Part shown: positions 45,858-57,720 of the stretch, one piece after another
Numbering within the stretch: the stretch's first letter is position 1
Layout of the letters: every line of letters starts with the position of its first letter
Source of the DNA: Mycocentrospora acerina
Taxonomy: Eukaryota; Ascomycota; Dothideomycetes; Pleosporales
DNA length: 64,000 bases
Assembly (NCBI GenBank): GCA_022701365.1
Contig: JAKUHH010000234.1
Span: 62,001 to 126,000, forward strand
Direction of reading: 5' to 3'
Notes under the pieces: model-generated
Told to the model about the DNA's origin: nothing
Database searches by the model: none
What the model saw: only the letters and a program-made list of their open reading frames with translations
Made by a program: the position numbers and the translations under genes

Positions 45858-47885
45858 ATGGAATTCACTGCAAGAACCTCAGCCTCTTTTACTGCAGTGG
45901 ATCTGGCGAATCCTGGGGAAGTCAAGAAGCCCTCGTTCATACGTTCTTTCTGGACATCGAAAAACTACATTCTTCAGGCTCACCGCCAGGCTTGGACTGA
46001 TATTCGCTCCAAGTGGCGACGTAATGGTCTCTGTATTCTTATATTCTTATGGATAGTTATCCTTTGTGTGTTTCTAAGTTTCGTCTTGGTTATTACCATC
46101 ACCAATCAGACAGCGTCATTCGGTGCGTGTTCGCCTGATGGAAACTTTCGGCTCCATCCCGAGGATTACAATTATTGGTTTCCCTCTGGCTTCTTCCAGA
46201 TCACGCTAGGTTGGGGCCATCTCGGTTTTGCAGGGGCTAAGGCAGTCGACATTGCGTGGGATGTTGTACGTTGATCAGGCTATGCTCTGTGATTTTCAAG
46301 TCCTATCATAGGCAAATTCTGACTCGTTGCTAGCTGTTTGGTCGAGGAGGTCAAGCTTTGCTTGCCTTTGTATCGTGGCACGTCTTCGTACGTTATGTCA
46401 CCACTTCGATGGAAGTTACTCCGGTGACCTTCAACACTTATCGGACTGTTTTTCTTCAAACCGATTCTCTTCTAGCAGCAATTCCCTGCCTAGTCTGGGA
46501 TTTCACTACTCGCCATAGCTTGCACTCCAAAATTGCGATGAGCTTTATGGTTGCAACATTGACGTTTATATTAGCTTTTCCCACGCTCGGTAGTGCAATG
46601 ACTGGCTACAGCGGAAATATGAAACCTTTTGTGAAGGACAATGACCAAAATCTCATCGCTTTCAAAAGTTTCCGTTTCGCCTTATACCGTATCTATGATT
46701 CAAAGAGGATTAATTTCGAAGATGACTTTATCATCCCAAGCCTTGAGATATATGGTATGAATAAACTACAGAACTGTAATGGCTGAGACATTTTGTCAAT
46801 CTAATCGTTTGGTGTATAGAAACCCCGTTGCCAGTCGTAGCAGGGCTGGCATTCAGTGGAGATAACTGTAACAGCTACAAGCAAAACATCACAAAACTGA
46901 ATGCTTGTCAACTGCTAAGAGACGTTTACTCGTGTAAGTATAATTACGTGGTTAAAACCTCAGGGATAGCTAACTAGATGGGCACAGATGTAAAAGAGTA
47001 TGGCTACCATGGTACTATGAACACAACTTCGAAATTCAGGGACATAAAACTCGAGCCCCCAGTTCTTAACATATCCTCCTTCTACATAACAAGTGGGCTA
47101 TTTGGTTCAGAATGGATAGAATCGGACACTGAGAACAAAATCTCTTCCAACGCCTCGCACTTGACCTGGACAACTTCAAATCAACTCTATGACATCGCCC
47201 ACCTTGACACCTCTGGCAGCTGCCAAGCCGATGAAGTATATAAACAATTGTTTTTTGATTCGAAAAGTTTCGCTGATAGTTTGCTCAGACGTATCAATGG
47301 GGTTTCTCTGTTATACAACTAACCCTCATGCTCATTTTTCTGATCATTTGGACCGTCGGCATGCTCGTCATGTGGTGTCGCTCAAATCATACCTTGAGGA
47401 AACGAGATCGTCGAGACATTGTAGGAGACAACAAGGCCATTATTGAGTTGGCAGACGCCATGCGTGCACAGGTCGGAAAAGAGGCTGGCAAAGACGTATC
47501 CACCCTCACTGAAACCGAGTTATGCAAACACATCAAGAAGGATCTACGCGGTGGGTCCATATCATATGACACACCTTTGATTGTGAGCGGAAAAGGTAGC
47601 CACGGTCAAACCAAACGCAGATTTCTCCTATGGATGAGAAGGGAAGTATGGTGGGTAGTAGCCACAGTGTGTTCTTTCGTTGCAGGTCCCATGCTTGCTT
47701 TCCTCAGTGGGCCCTATTTCTTGCCTTTTTTATTCTCACCACCTTTTGCCCTTGTCTTCGCAGTTGGTTTTGGTTCTTCATTGGCAAGCAGAGTTATTCT
47801 ACTTTTGTGGTCATTCGTCGTCTTTGGGATAATATCCCAAGGATGTTATCTCTTAGTTATGGTTAGGGCTTCACCTATTTATTGA
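45858..47885 (+). CDS. Polytopic fungal membrane protein of unknown function
   Basis: I know this as a lineage-expanded family of ascomycete membrane proteins without an assigned function. Five exons (45858-46265, 46334-46754, 46820-46933, 46988-47235, 47289-47885) give 595 residues with all phases matching. Visible features in order are a basic cytosolic start, a first membrane span (LCILIFLWIVILCVFLSFVL, about 59-80), the family-typical FGACSPDGNF and GFFQITLGWG segments, FGRGGQALLAFVSWHVFVRY after the first intron, VRYVTTSMEVTPVTF, LAFPTLGSAMTGYSGN, a glycosylation-prone loop with Cys residues, YQWGFSVIQLTLMLIFLIIW after the last intron, and two or three C-terminal spans. The acceptor after 46987 was chosen because earlier AGs bring an in-frame stop. 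Function, topology and partners are unknown. Confidence 0.8.
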
Positions 47886-50800
47886 TAGGGTTTAAAATTA
47901 TCATTTTACCAGCTAGTTCTACATTTAAAGCTAAAAATTTCAATGAAAAACTCGAGATCCATAATCTCTAGGACATGAATCTCTGTAATAGGTTCAATAA
48001 TTCTACAACACAAGACAAGAGGGCGGTACAGCTCAGTCGCCGTGCGGTATCACAAAAGTATAGAGTTTAATACTTTGCATGTGCATCTATCTTGCTTTAC
48101 AGCTCAGCTAGATTCATTTCGAAAATGGCGCATTGTCATGCTGGCGTTTAGCAAAGGCAGACAGACGCCTCGTTTAAACCACGCAGGTTCATTCAAACGA
48201 CACTAACCGACTTGAAAGTTGTCCGCTTTACCCCTATGTTGGTCCCCCTCCAAGTTGGACCCTGAGAATCACTGTTCTACAAGCATAAGCGATCTCTGAT
48301 TGTGCAACTCCAAGAGCTTAAATTAAGCGACGTAACATCACTGACCATACGGCGATCGATCGTCGGACTTCTTCATTGTTTTTTCCTTTTACTATATGTA
48401 ACTGGTAAGGAGCTCGCTGGGTCGGCTGGCTCTGAATCATTATGGTTGGGTCGGTCTGACCGATGGCATTTGTGATTTGAGGCCGTGATCTCGATGAGAA
48501 AGTGTAAATTAACTTTCACAGCCGCAAATGCTGTCAGATTCTTAGGTAATGTCTCAAGTTTTTGCCAAGTTATCATGATTGAACGGTAACAGTAGTTCTT
48601 GATACCGTTCACGAAGCATTTATTGTAATGCCATGAATCTTTTGCCTTGCCCCAGTACAAACACTAAGCGTTGCAACCCTGTAAACTTGCAGCGAACTGA
48701 CACACAATGTGTCACTCGTTGATGCAAATTTACCCCTAAGATCAAGAAGCTAATAATGCTGCTTGATACTCACCATTTCGAAGCGTTTCATTGTGTGGGA
48801 AGTTATACCCCGCACCTTTCTCGACCCAACAGTTCCGCCAGCAACCGAGTTTTGAAGCAGGCTAAGCTATTTGCTATTCTTCATGATTTGACTGGCCAAG
48901 ATCGTTTCGTGCTTACATGTCATCTTTGGTACGATTATCATGTCTGGCGTGGCGTTGGTCTTGGTAGCTGATACAAGCGAGGTGGTTGGCTTTCTACCTG
49001 GAGGAACGATGCTCTGTCGTGCGGTCGTGGCATTTGAAGTTTAGTAATTGCGAGCCGATAAGCTGGCGAGTTATCGATGGGTGAATGAATCTCAGCTTAC
49101 CGAGGCACATTAAATGATTATCTTGTGCTGATACTCTTGAATCATGTTTGCCACGAACTGTGACTCTACGATTTCCATCTTGTGTAGTACAGGTAGTACG
49201 CGTCAAAAGGCGCTATTGGCTAGTTTCTTCTAGGACAGTGTGCGCCTTTATTTCGATTGATGCGTGGGAAGCTTAGTGAATCTTGAAGAGCGATTTGCTG
49301 GAAAAAATTGAGTTACGTATATTCTTAGTTTTTCGTCACAAGTGAGAAGAGTCTTTCGGCGATAATTGTAAGTCGGTGCCAATTCGGTTCCGAGTTTGGA
49401 TAACTGCAGGTTGACGATTACTAGGCCAGCCGAGCATGCAACGTATGCATGAGTCGTTGCAATAGGTGCAAGCAGGCAACGAGTAGTGACGAGTCATTCT
49501 CCTCAGACGCAATAACGAGACGCAGGTTCGGAAAAGCAAACTTTAGTACACTGAGGGAAGTGCGTTTCGGACGGGAAGTGGTGGTGTTTGTACAATGCAT
49601 GCAATAGATTGCAGTGTTGGCCCATGACAAATTAAACTACTACGATCGAACAGGGGATATATACGACGGATGCTGTACGCCTTACGATATTATCTTAACC
49701 CTATTCCAGCAGGTACGGAAGTTGCTAACATTTTGAGATTCGATTCGATCTCGCCTGTTTTCCCCGTGATCTGATAAAGTTAATCAGATCATACGAGAAA
49801 ATCGGGATACTTAGCCTATTCGTACGTTACTAGACAGCCAATTATAGATCGAAACGGAATACATTGTCCCGGACTACATCGAGGCTGTTAGTGCCCGGTT
49901 GCTCATCCTGGAGACTGGACCCTGATTCGCCATGCGTGAACGTCTGAGTGGCATATTTCTCACATTTTGTCAGACATGTGATCGTCTTTTCATAGGCGCG
50001 TTGATGACTCGGGAACAAGAGGGCTGCATGCACGCTTCTGCACGCATGAGTCGATGAGTGCAGCTCACAACGCTTCTGTGTTGAATAGGTGGGATTTTGG
50101 TTTGTGCATCTTACAGCAATCAGCCTTAGAGAGCCTTAGAGGGCCTATTGGGAAAAGAGGATTCAAGCGTGCCCTTGAGGCTTCTTGTATCCAAAGGATA
50201 AGTCCTGTTGAAGTCCGACCGTGTAGGCTTTTGTCAAGTCGGATCGTGCGATACAAAATGCAACCAATCATAAGCACCGCTCGCTTAGCATTGCCGAGAC
50301 AGCACCCCAGCCTCCTCATTTCTAAGTTCTCTTTATCCATCTTTTACTCGGGCCATCCCTACAGTCTCTCTGAAATACAAATACTGCAACGGACATGAAA
50401 ATAGTAGCTTTGCTATGTGGAGCTGCTCCATGGTACATGCGAGCTCATCTCGGTGTTCAGTGTTACTGTCGAGCCTAGCGTTACACTATGCATGGGAAGC
50501 CTGATGCATGTGGCGTCCACGCGTTAGTGAAGAGGTGCAGCGGGCGATGACAGCCGACAACCGTCATGCCTTGCAGAGGACACGAGGATGACTAGCCCGA
50601 AGCAGCGCTCTTCACACCGAATTTCGGCTCTAAATTCCCAGCAGCAACGTGGATGCGACTGTATGTGAGGGACTTCCAAATCATTCAATCAGATTCAGCC
50701 CAATGTGACCTTGCAACCATCCACAACTCTCACAGTGCTAGTTGCTCACACAGTTCTTCTTGCCTTATATCTAGGATTGTTTCGACTGTTCCAAGCTAAT

Positions 50801-51558
50801 TATGCAAGATGGGTACTGCAGCAGACCACTTGTTCTTCTTCTTTTCCAGTACATTGACAACTGCTCTGCCATGGTGTAGTTAGAGACTCAGCCCTACCAT
50901 GCGCATACAAAATCCTGGCCCGAACGGGCAATTCATAGGTAAGGTGTTCCTTCGAGCCGGCAACGCTTTGTACCGTACGAAGGACTAACCTGCATGCTGC
51001 ACATCCCGCTAATAATACCTTGTTTTAGCTTAGCCTTTCTCTTCTGCCAATGATTTATCTCAGCCCTGTTGTGGCATAGTGGTTCTCTCCGCGCTGACCC
51101 ATGCTCCCAGGAACCACTGGAAGACCAGAATAGCCATGGCCAAGAAAGCTTGCCGCACCTCTGGGCCATGCTTCGGTCGCGCGCGCCGGAGACGAGATAG
51201 CGGAATCACGCTCGTCAAGCGGTATTCTACACTAACGTCCTTGTCTGAGGATTTGTCCATAACCGTTATGCGGGCGCTATGGCGTTGACGGATAAGATCC
51301 CTGCTCAGGCTCTAAATCCATCAAATGGGCTCATTAGATCAAATTCGGAAGTGGGTCCGTTGTATATAACGTCGGCTCACCCACGTTGCGTAAGCCCTTC
51401 TCTACGACACATGCAACTTAGGTTGTACTATCCTTACTCTCTGCCTCTCCAAGCGCTCATAATCCATCGTCCCAAGCCAACACAAGAAGGCAGTCAAAGC
51501 AAAGTCTTAGCTTAAATCAAGAAACCCTAACACACCAAACATATATATTCATCGCATA
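47886..51558. other. Intergenic region, AT-rich, no supportable gene
   Basis: About 3.7 kb with frequent stops on both strands. The only mildly gene-like item is a 66-codon minus-strand ORF (51060-51260) with an ATG and one hydrophobic segment, too short to call. The last 200 bp before the bZIP gene is a likely promoter, with TATATAAC-like (51362) and ATATATATT (51540) elements. Confidence 0.5.
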
Positions 51559-52331
51559 ATGAATTCCCAGTCGTTTGAGTATTGGCTATCTCAGGGCAAT
51601 TATATGCCCCCACATCAGACCACGGTATTCAATATGCCACCAGAGCTGTCCAAAGTCCCTAGCCTAAGCGGATCTCCAGTATGTTTGAGATGTGGTCGTA
51701 TCAAAACTCAGTCCTGACATTGAAAAGGCTTCCTCTACATACGATCAGTTCCCCGCACCCGTACATCAAGTCTACTATCCACAAATAGTCGACGAGTCAA
51801 TACAATTCGGGTCATATCCCCCACCAATGACTTCATCAGACCTTGAGTCTGAGCACGATAGCCCTTACTGCAGCCCTCGCCCACTACAGCATGTCGAGCC
51901 CCATTTCGCGCATATTTCTGGTGCTATGTCGACTGAAAGAATACACACTACCTCAGGAGTAAATACTCGTACTCGTTTTGACCAAATCAAATCTGACTAA
52001 TTTCCAGCGCCGACGAGCCCAGAACCGCGCAGCTCAACGCGCCTTTCGCGAACGCAAAGAGAAACATGCCCGTGATCTCGAAGTTCAGCTTTCCGCTCTC
52101 ACCACAAAATACAGCAAGCTCGAAGTGTCACATTCAGAGCTCAATACCGCATACGAGAAGCTACGGAGAACCATTGAGTTGCTCACACAGGACGACGATG
52201 CTGAAGGAGAAGATGAGGAGGGAAAGATCATCCGAAAGAGGACTGGTAATTCGGATACGTTGCGAAAACTGCTGGACATTCTACATGGTGAGGTGAAGGG
52301 TACTGCATCTATCAAGTCCGAGATTTCCTAG
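51559..52331 (+). CDS. Yap/AP-1-type bZIP transcription factor
   Basis: This is a small nuclear DNA-binding regulator of the fungal AP-1-like group, whose members often act in stress responses. Three exons (51559-51678, 51728-51958, 52008-52331) give 224 residues. The basic region RRRAQNRAAQRAFRERKEKH at about residues 118-137 contains the Yap signature NxxAQxxFR, followed by a leucine-zipper-like heptad region (VQLSALTTKYSKLEVSHSEL and onward to about 170). The C terminus is acidic and then basic, with no Cys-rich domain of the Yap1 redox type. The second intron ends exactly before the basic region, after a CTGACTAAT branch site, and the donor GTAAAT at 51959 is the only one that keeps frame. 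The ATG at 51559 follows AT-rich leader DNA. Target genes are unknown. Confidence 0.9.
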
Positions 52332-55300
52332 TTGAGCGAGCTATGTCGACGTAGCGTTGGCGAGGGTCTATTATCTCACTCTTTTCTTTCTGTCTATACC
52401 TTCCTCGCTTTGGCGTTTGACGTGTTCAATTACCTAGCGGTGAACCCACAGTGTTCCTCTAGCATGTTTTCATCTCTTTTGGTCTGTGGGGTGGGCTTTT
52501 AGTACGTATTTTGGTCTACGTATTTTTGTTTAATTGTTTCCTCTCTAGGTTACAAGATACGATGAGACGCTTGTTGAATCAGTTCCCTATTCTGTTACGG
52601 GCATTATGGGATATGATGCGATGCGGACATGACAGAAGTAGGGTAAACTAAAAACGAATTATACCAGGGTAGTTAATAATAGTAAACTCCAGATAGGTTA
52701 GCAATATTGAAAATGATCGTTTTCTCAATGTACAACCTACTAGAGATTCCCTCAAGCTCAGTCCTCCAAGCAATTTTCTCTTTGCTCATTTCTAACGTCC
52801 AAATCTTATCACCCTATAAAAGTCGGATTCTGATAGCTTACAACGCACCACTGTTAGTCTTGACATTTTTATCAATCAATAGCTAATAGACTCTAACTGA
52901 ACATATTGATTTGCTTGTGCGGTCCTCACTCGCTAAAGCCTAAATTCACCATCAAGCTACGGACTGTGCAAATGTGCCTAAAACAGTCACATGAGGTAGG
53001 AATTCTCGTAATCCTTTTCCGATATCGTACCTGAGACATCTACAACATGAGGAAAGAAGGCATGAGTTGATAGCATCGCCTTCCACAGATTGACTTTGCC
53101 GGAAAATTATTCTAAACATTCATCACTCAGATGTTCTTGATAAGGCCGGAATTCCCCTTTAGAGTCTAATCGAAAAACCACGCTGTCTCCCACGTTAGCG
53201 GTAAGTGAGAACGAACAAATGCAACCAGTACTTCGACTGGCGTTCGCTGGGAAAACAGGTGACATACGTGTGACAACGCAAAATCATAATGAGTATCGGA
53301 GATGTAACACACATGCATAGAATTATGTATAGAAATAATACAAGAATATAATGCAAGCGAACGTCACCTCGTGTAAAGTTACTATCTTTAAATGGGTCCG
53401 GTGCTATCGACTGGCTGCAGGGCATTACTAATGACTTCCTTTGCTCCACAGTGCGCTAAATCGAATGATTCTCTGGGGAAGAGAATACGGAAGAAAAGCG
53501 AGGATATGTATTGGCACGTACCTTTTATCAACAAGCGCCCCACCAGGCGTATATTATAACGGTAAATGCAAGGAAGTCGAGAAGGCTTGGCGTGTTCGCT
53601 TACCCTTGTGACCCCAAAAATAGTATATCAATGCATACAATGGTACAGTCTCTCGAGTCATACGGGAGCGGCAAGATAATGATAGAACTTGCTCTATGGA
53701 GATGAGTTTGCACAATTTCCTAGTATGAATATAGGCTTGAATCTAAGAGTAAGCAATTTGCATATTGGAACCATATGCAGAATACAAAATGCAGTAACCC
53801 TGGCGTGCCTGCAGGAGTTTGTATTTGAACACAGCATTGATATGAGCATCATTTTGCTAAGGTTGATGAGAAATTTTTTTTCTTACTTTTCTTAGATTTA
53901 TCATGATATTTTGACTCTCTAGGATATTTGGGCAATTTTCTATTCTGAAAATGTACGAAGAACTGAATTAAAAATCAAGTGAGGTATGAGCTGTATTTTC
54001 TTATTGTTTTCCACGGCTCTGGCAAAGGTCCAATCTCAGTAATCAAATGCATGACAGTGGCGGTAAAGAGTTTGCTGGATCCAACCTAACGATAGACCAT
54101 CGTCAGCCTCATTGTCAAGTGAGGAGGGTTGTGCCGAGAGAGTGACGCTGAGAGCGTTATATTAGATGAAGAAACTTCACGAAGGTAATTGTGCTTTTAT
54201 TTCAGACTCTGTCAGTTCGTAACGTATGTCGGCAGGAAATTGGAATTTGTTTCAATGTGATGGATAAGGCAGTCAGACGTCAGCTGTGTCAACTCTTTCT
54301 ATGACTTTCTTGTTTCAGTCTTGCAAACGAAGACTTCCACAGTGAAACAGCCACTATGGGGATTGATACATCGATTGGTAAGGACTTTGTATGTAAATTT
54401 AAAGAGAAAAATACTATCGGCCACTATCTCAATGTTCGCTGAGAAGACCATCCCTTACCGATGAATGTAAGATATCTGGGAATTCCACTATACGGAGTTC
54501 TCTCGGTTTTGCAATTGACGTCAATCTTGGCTGACCGTGACGCCTAACCTGGAATTAAACATTTTCTCATAAATTCTGGCTTGCGTGTTCCTTTTCACAA
54601 CTCCAAGCATCTGTCAAACGCCCTGTTCCAAAACATCCTCTCCCAAAATGTTGAGAAATCATCTTCCAATGTCGAATTATATATTTAGGACTATAACGAA
54701 CGGATGAAATATGTCTCTTTTAAAAATCCAAGGGAGTGCTTTATTGTGCCCTGCACGGTCACAGGCAGCCACGGACGACTAAATGCTGTTATAGTATTCG
54801 TACTGAACAGTGAGTCTAGGAGGTACCGAGCTCATTGTTCATGACTTTGGGTTTTGCAACAAAAGAAATCTTTAAGAGCCAGACTACACCAACATATGTC
54901 ACTGTACGAACTTTGGCGATGCCATTATTACGAAGTAGGCAAGTCACAATCCAAGGCTACTAATCTTTCGATAAAGTTGGCCATGACTGCGGGGATGAAA
55001 TGCTGAACCACAATGAAGATCCAATACGAGAACCACGTAGCAAATGTAATACCGGGTTCTTAAAAACCAGTTGTTAAAGTACTGCATACCTGTTGTTATT
55101 CAAGATAATATGGAAAGAATGCTGTTAATATAGGGATTGACTATGATTTGATTCAAGAGGCTTATCGTGCGTTCTTGGTGTATGTCGATGATTCAGACGA
55201 CTGATATACATGCAAGATCTGGTCTTTGAACCATTCAGTAATGATTCGGGAATTGTGAATTTTGTGTGAGAGAGCGGAACGCTAAGACTAGGCACTACAG

Positions 55301-55412
55301 AACCGTCTTGGATGGAAGGTTTGGAAAGCAAAGCAATGATATTGGAGTAGAGAGTGTATGCAGTTACATTGAGTTGGGTGCTATCTTGACAACCCCTATG
55401 AACCTCCTATCA
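52332..55412. other. Intergenic region, AT-rich, no supportable gene
   Basis: About 3 kb between the 3' ends of the bZIP and dehydrogenase genes. ORFs are short (up to 84 codons) and without motifs. No terminal repeats, RNA gene or repeat array was recognised. Confidence 0.55.
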
Positions 55413-56729
55413 CTAAACAAATAGCCCCTTGACCAGCCCTTCGACTGCATTGTATACGTCTCCACTCTCCTGCCCTGTTGCCCTCTTTGTGATAATAGGA
55501 ATTTGATCCCAACCAACATCATAGTTTTTCAAGTTATTATCCAAACCAAGATCTTTGACCAACTTCAATATCCTCTCCCCAACCTTTTCTGCGTCTTTCT
55601 TCACGTCACCAGATGCCGTATCGCCAATAAATGGCAATAAACGCACAATCTGCTCCGCGGACGCGGGATCCTGCGCTTTCAACTTAACCACATGTCCAAG
55701 TGTGAGACACGACGTGATACCGTGTGGGATGCTATAGGGAGAGCCAAGTGCATATCCTAGAGCGTGAGACAGCCCAATCCCACCTTTTATATTGTATCCG
55801 AGGAAACCTAGTGAGGCGAACGCAGCGATTTGCAGTTCCGTGACTATGTTTTCATCTTTAGGGTTCTGTTTGTACGCAGGGAGATATTTGAACAGGCTAG
55901 CTGCGGCTTGTAGGGCCATCCAGCGTCCTGGCGCCTCGGAGCATGAAGGGTGGTAGAGCATTTCGATCGCATGATCCATGGCGCGGAGGCCGGTGCTGAG
56001 CCAAAGCTTCTCTGGGGTGTGCAGTGCAAATGTGGAATCGTATAAAACGACGCTGGGAACTAGCTCATTTGCGCGAACCCCGGTTTTAACGCCGTCAGAC
56101 TGTGTATATCCAGCCATCATGGTGCATTCGCTTGCGCTAAGCGTGGTTGGAATGGCAATATGGAAGAGCCACTTTCCAGACTTCTCGTGAAGACGATAAC
56201 TGATGGCTTTCGAGGAGTCGATAGGACTGCCTCCTCCAATACTGATTACGGTATCTACAGATTCATCCTTCTCAACGAGCGCGGTGGCCTCGTCGAGTTG
56301 AGCGACGGGCGCATGCTGACCGATTTTGCTGAAGGTGCCCGCGTGTTTATCCCCGAGAATTTCCTCCACCTGTTTGATTAGAGGAGTTTTGGACGCTAGA
56401 CTGGATCCTGTGATAATGAATGCTTTGCTCTTCTCATTTGGAAGGCAGTCCAAAAGATACTTCTTCACAGAGCCTGAGCCGTAGTGCAATTGCTTGACTT
56501 GGGTGGGCTGCCAAAGGCCGGCGAGAGGGTGGGTGGTGCAATCCGTCATTTTGTGTTGTGCTTTGTTTGAACTGAATCTGACGATGTGAAGTGGAGTTTG
56601 AAGTTCAACCGAGGTTCGAGAGTGAGTGTAACGTAATCTCTTGATTTCTAAGACAGAGAGATTTCTTTGAGTAGGAATAAGTCTTGATACAAATGAAGAG
56701 CAGACAGATCGAATTGTGCGTTGCTGCAT
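55413..56729 (-). CDS. Iron-containing alcohol dehydrogenase, maleylacetate reductase-like
   Basis: The family is NAD(P)-dependent group III dehydrogenases; the closest type by sequence feel is maleylacetate reductase, which converts maleylacetate to 3-oxoadipate in aromatic breakdown. A single exon codes for 438 residues from the ATG at 56729. The enzyme core starts near residue 61 (MTDCTTHPLAGLWQPTQVKQ, alternative ATG at 56549), with GSGS near residue 85, the cofactor motif SIGGGSPIDSSKA, PTTLSASECTMMAGYT, the metal-region helix GLRAMDHAIEMLYHP and GLSHALGYALGSPYSIPHG carrying the later histidines. The 60 residues ahead of the core contain many Arg and Ser and few acids, like a mitochondrial presequence. 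Either start is possible. The exact substrate is inference. Confidence 0.85.
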   Translation of the reverse strand: MQQRTIRSVCSSFVSRLIPTQRNLSVLEIKRLRYTHSRTSVELQTPLHIVRFSSNKAQHKMTDCTTHPLAGLWQPTQVKQLHYGSGSVKKYLLDCLPNEKSKAFIITGSSLASKTPLIKQVEEILGDKHAGTFSKIGQHAPVAQLDEATALVEKDESVDTVISIGGGSPIDSSKAISYRLHEKSGKWLFHIAIPTTLSASECTMMAGYTQSDGVKTGVRANELVPSVVLYDSTFALHTPEKLWLSTGLRAMDHAIEMLYHPSCSEAPGRWMALQAAASLFKYLPAYKQNPKDENIVTELQIAAFASLGFLGYNIKGGIGLSHALGYALGSPYSIPHGITSCLTLGHVVKLKAQDPASAEQIVRLLPFIGDTASGDVKKDAEKVGERILKLVKDLGLDNNLKNYDVGWDQIPIITKRATGQESGDVYNAVEGLVKGLFV

Positions 56730-57720
56730 AGAGATTTAATTCATTCTCGACTACCTTGTAGTCGTCTCGGTATGAGTGATCGTTACAGATTCGATTTGAT
56801 GTGCGGGTTGACAAAGTATTCATGACGTAGAGACCGTTATCTCCTAAATCCGAATCAACACTCAAATGCGACTGTAATCAAGTATTTCATTAGGAATTTC
56901 ATGGGCGCGACGGCCTCATGAATATACACTGGATCTTCTTTGTTGTTGAAGACTTGCTCGGAAGTCCATGAGCTAGACGACACTACAAGTCTATTCGGTA
57001 CCCAATTATAAAAGTAAAAGCCCGGCCCCATGCCACAAAAAGGAACCATGCTGTTGACGTTCTACCTAATTTCCTTTTAGCCGTTTTGAAGACACTAGAT
57101 TTTTATGTTGGTACGCCATCAACGCTGTTGCTTGCATGACGTGGCGTGCATACCCGTGAACGAAGGAATACGGGGCGGCCTCCTGAGCGTGCATGTAAGT
57201 TCACGGACCACATGATATGAATCGGTTATGTGGGGAGTTGTCCACTTGGGGTCCAGAACGCTCAGTATGATATGAACTAGACGGCCAAATCGATCATCAT
57301 TCAACTTGGCTTTACTTTACAATCGAGACTTTTGGTACAAGAAAGATCAGCATTAAACTTTGAATTAGGTGACAAGTTCGAGTTTGATCTTACACGCGTT
57401 TACCCAACGAAAAGCAAATATTAAGATGGCTTGAGATCACACGTTGGTTTTTAGGAACGTCATTTTTCAAGTGTTAAATTGATGAACAAGATCTTTGACT
57501 TTTATTCAAGTCAGTCTGAGTCGTGGGCCACTAGGCCCTTATTCGACAAGAAATAGGAGTAAAAGAAGAGAACCCCGTCGGCACCTTATGGCCGTGATAT
57601 GTCGCACAGGACAAATACTCCCAACGAGATTCATAACCAGAAAGCCAAGATAGAACTCCAACCAACGCCACGCACAATCCACAATCTAAGAGAAGAACTT
57701 TTCATATACAGCCAACACAT
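56730..57720. other. Intergenic region between the dehydrogenase and bestrophin genes
   Basis: About 1 kb containing the dehydrogenase promoter and the 3' flank of the bestrophin gene. No ORF above 64 codons lies entirely within it, and I saw no recognisable element. Confidence 0.55.

Noticed and set aside
47200..47330. Apparent frameshift in the 595-residue membrane protein
   Set aside because: An intron from 47236 to 47288 (GTATAT...CTCAG), phase 0, restores the family-typical YQWGFS segment.
51060..51260. 66-codon minus-strand ORF with one hydrophobic segment
   Set aside because: It is too short to separate from chance, and no further exon with matching phase was found.
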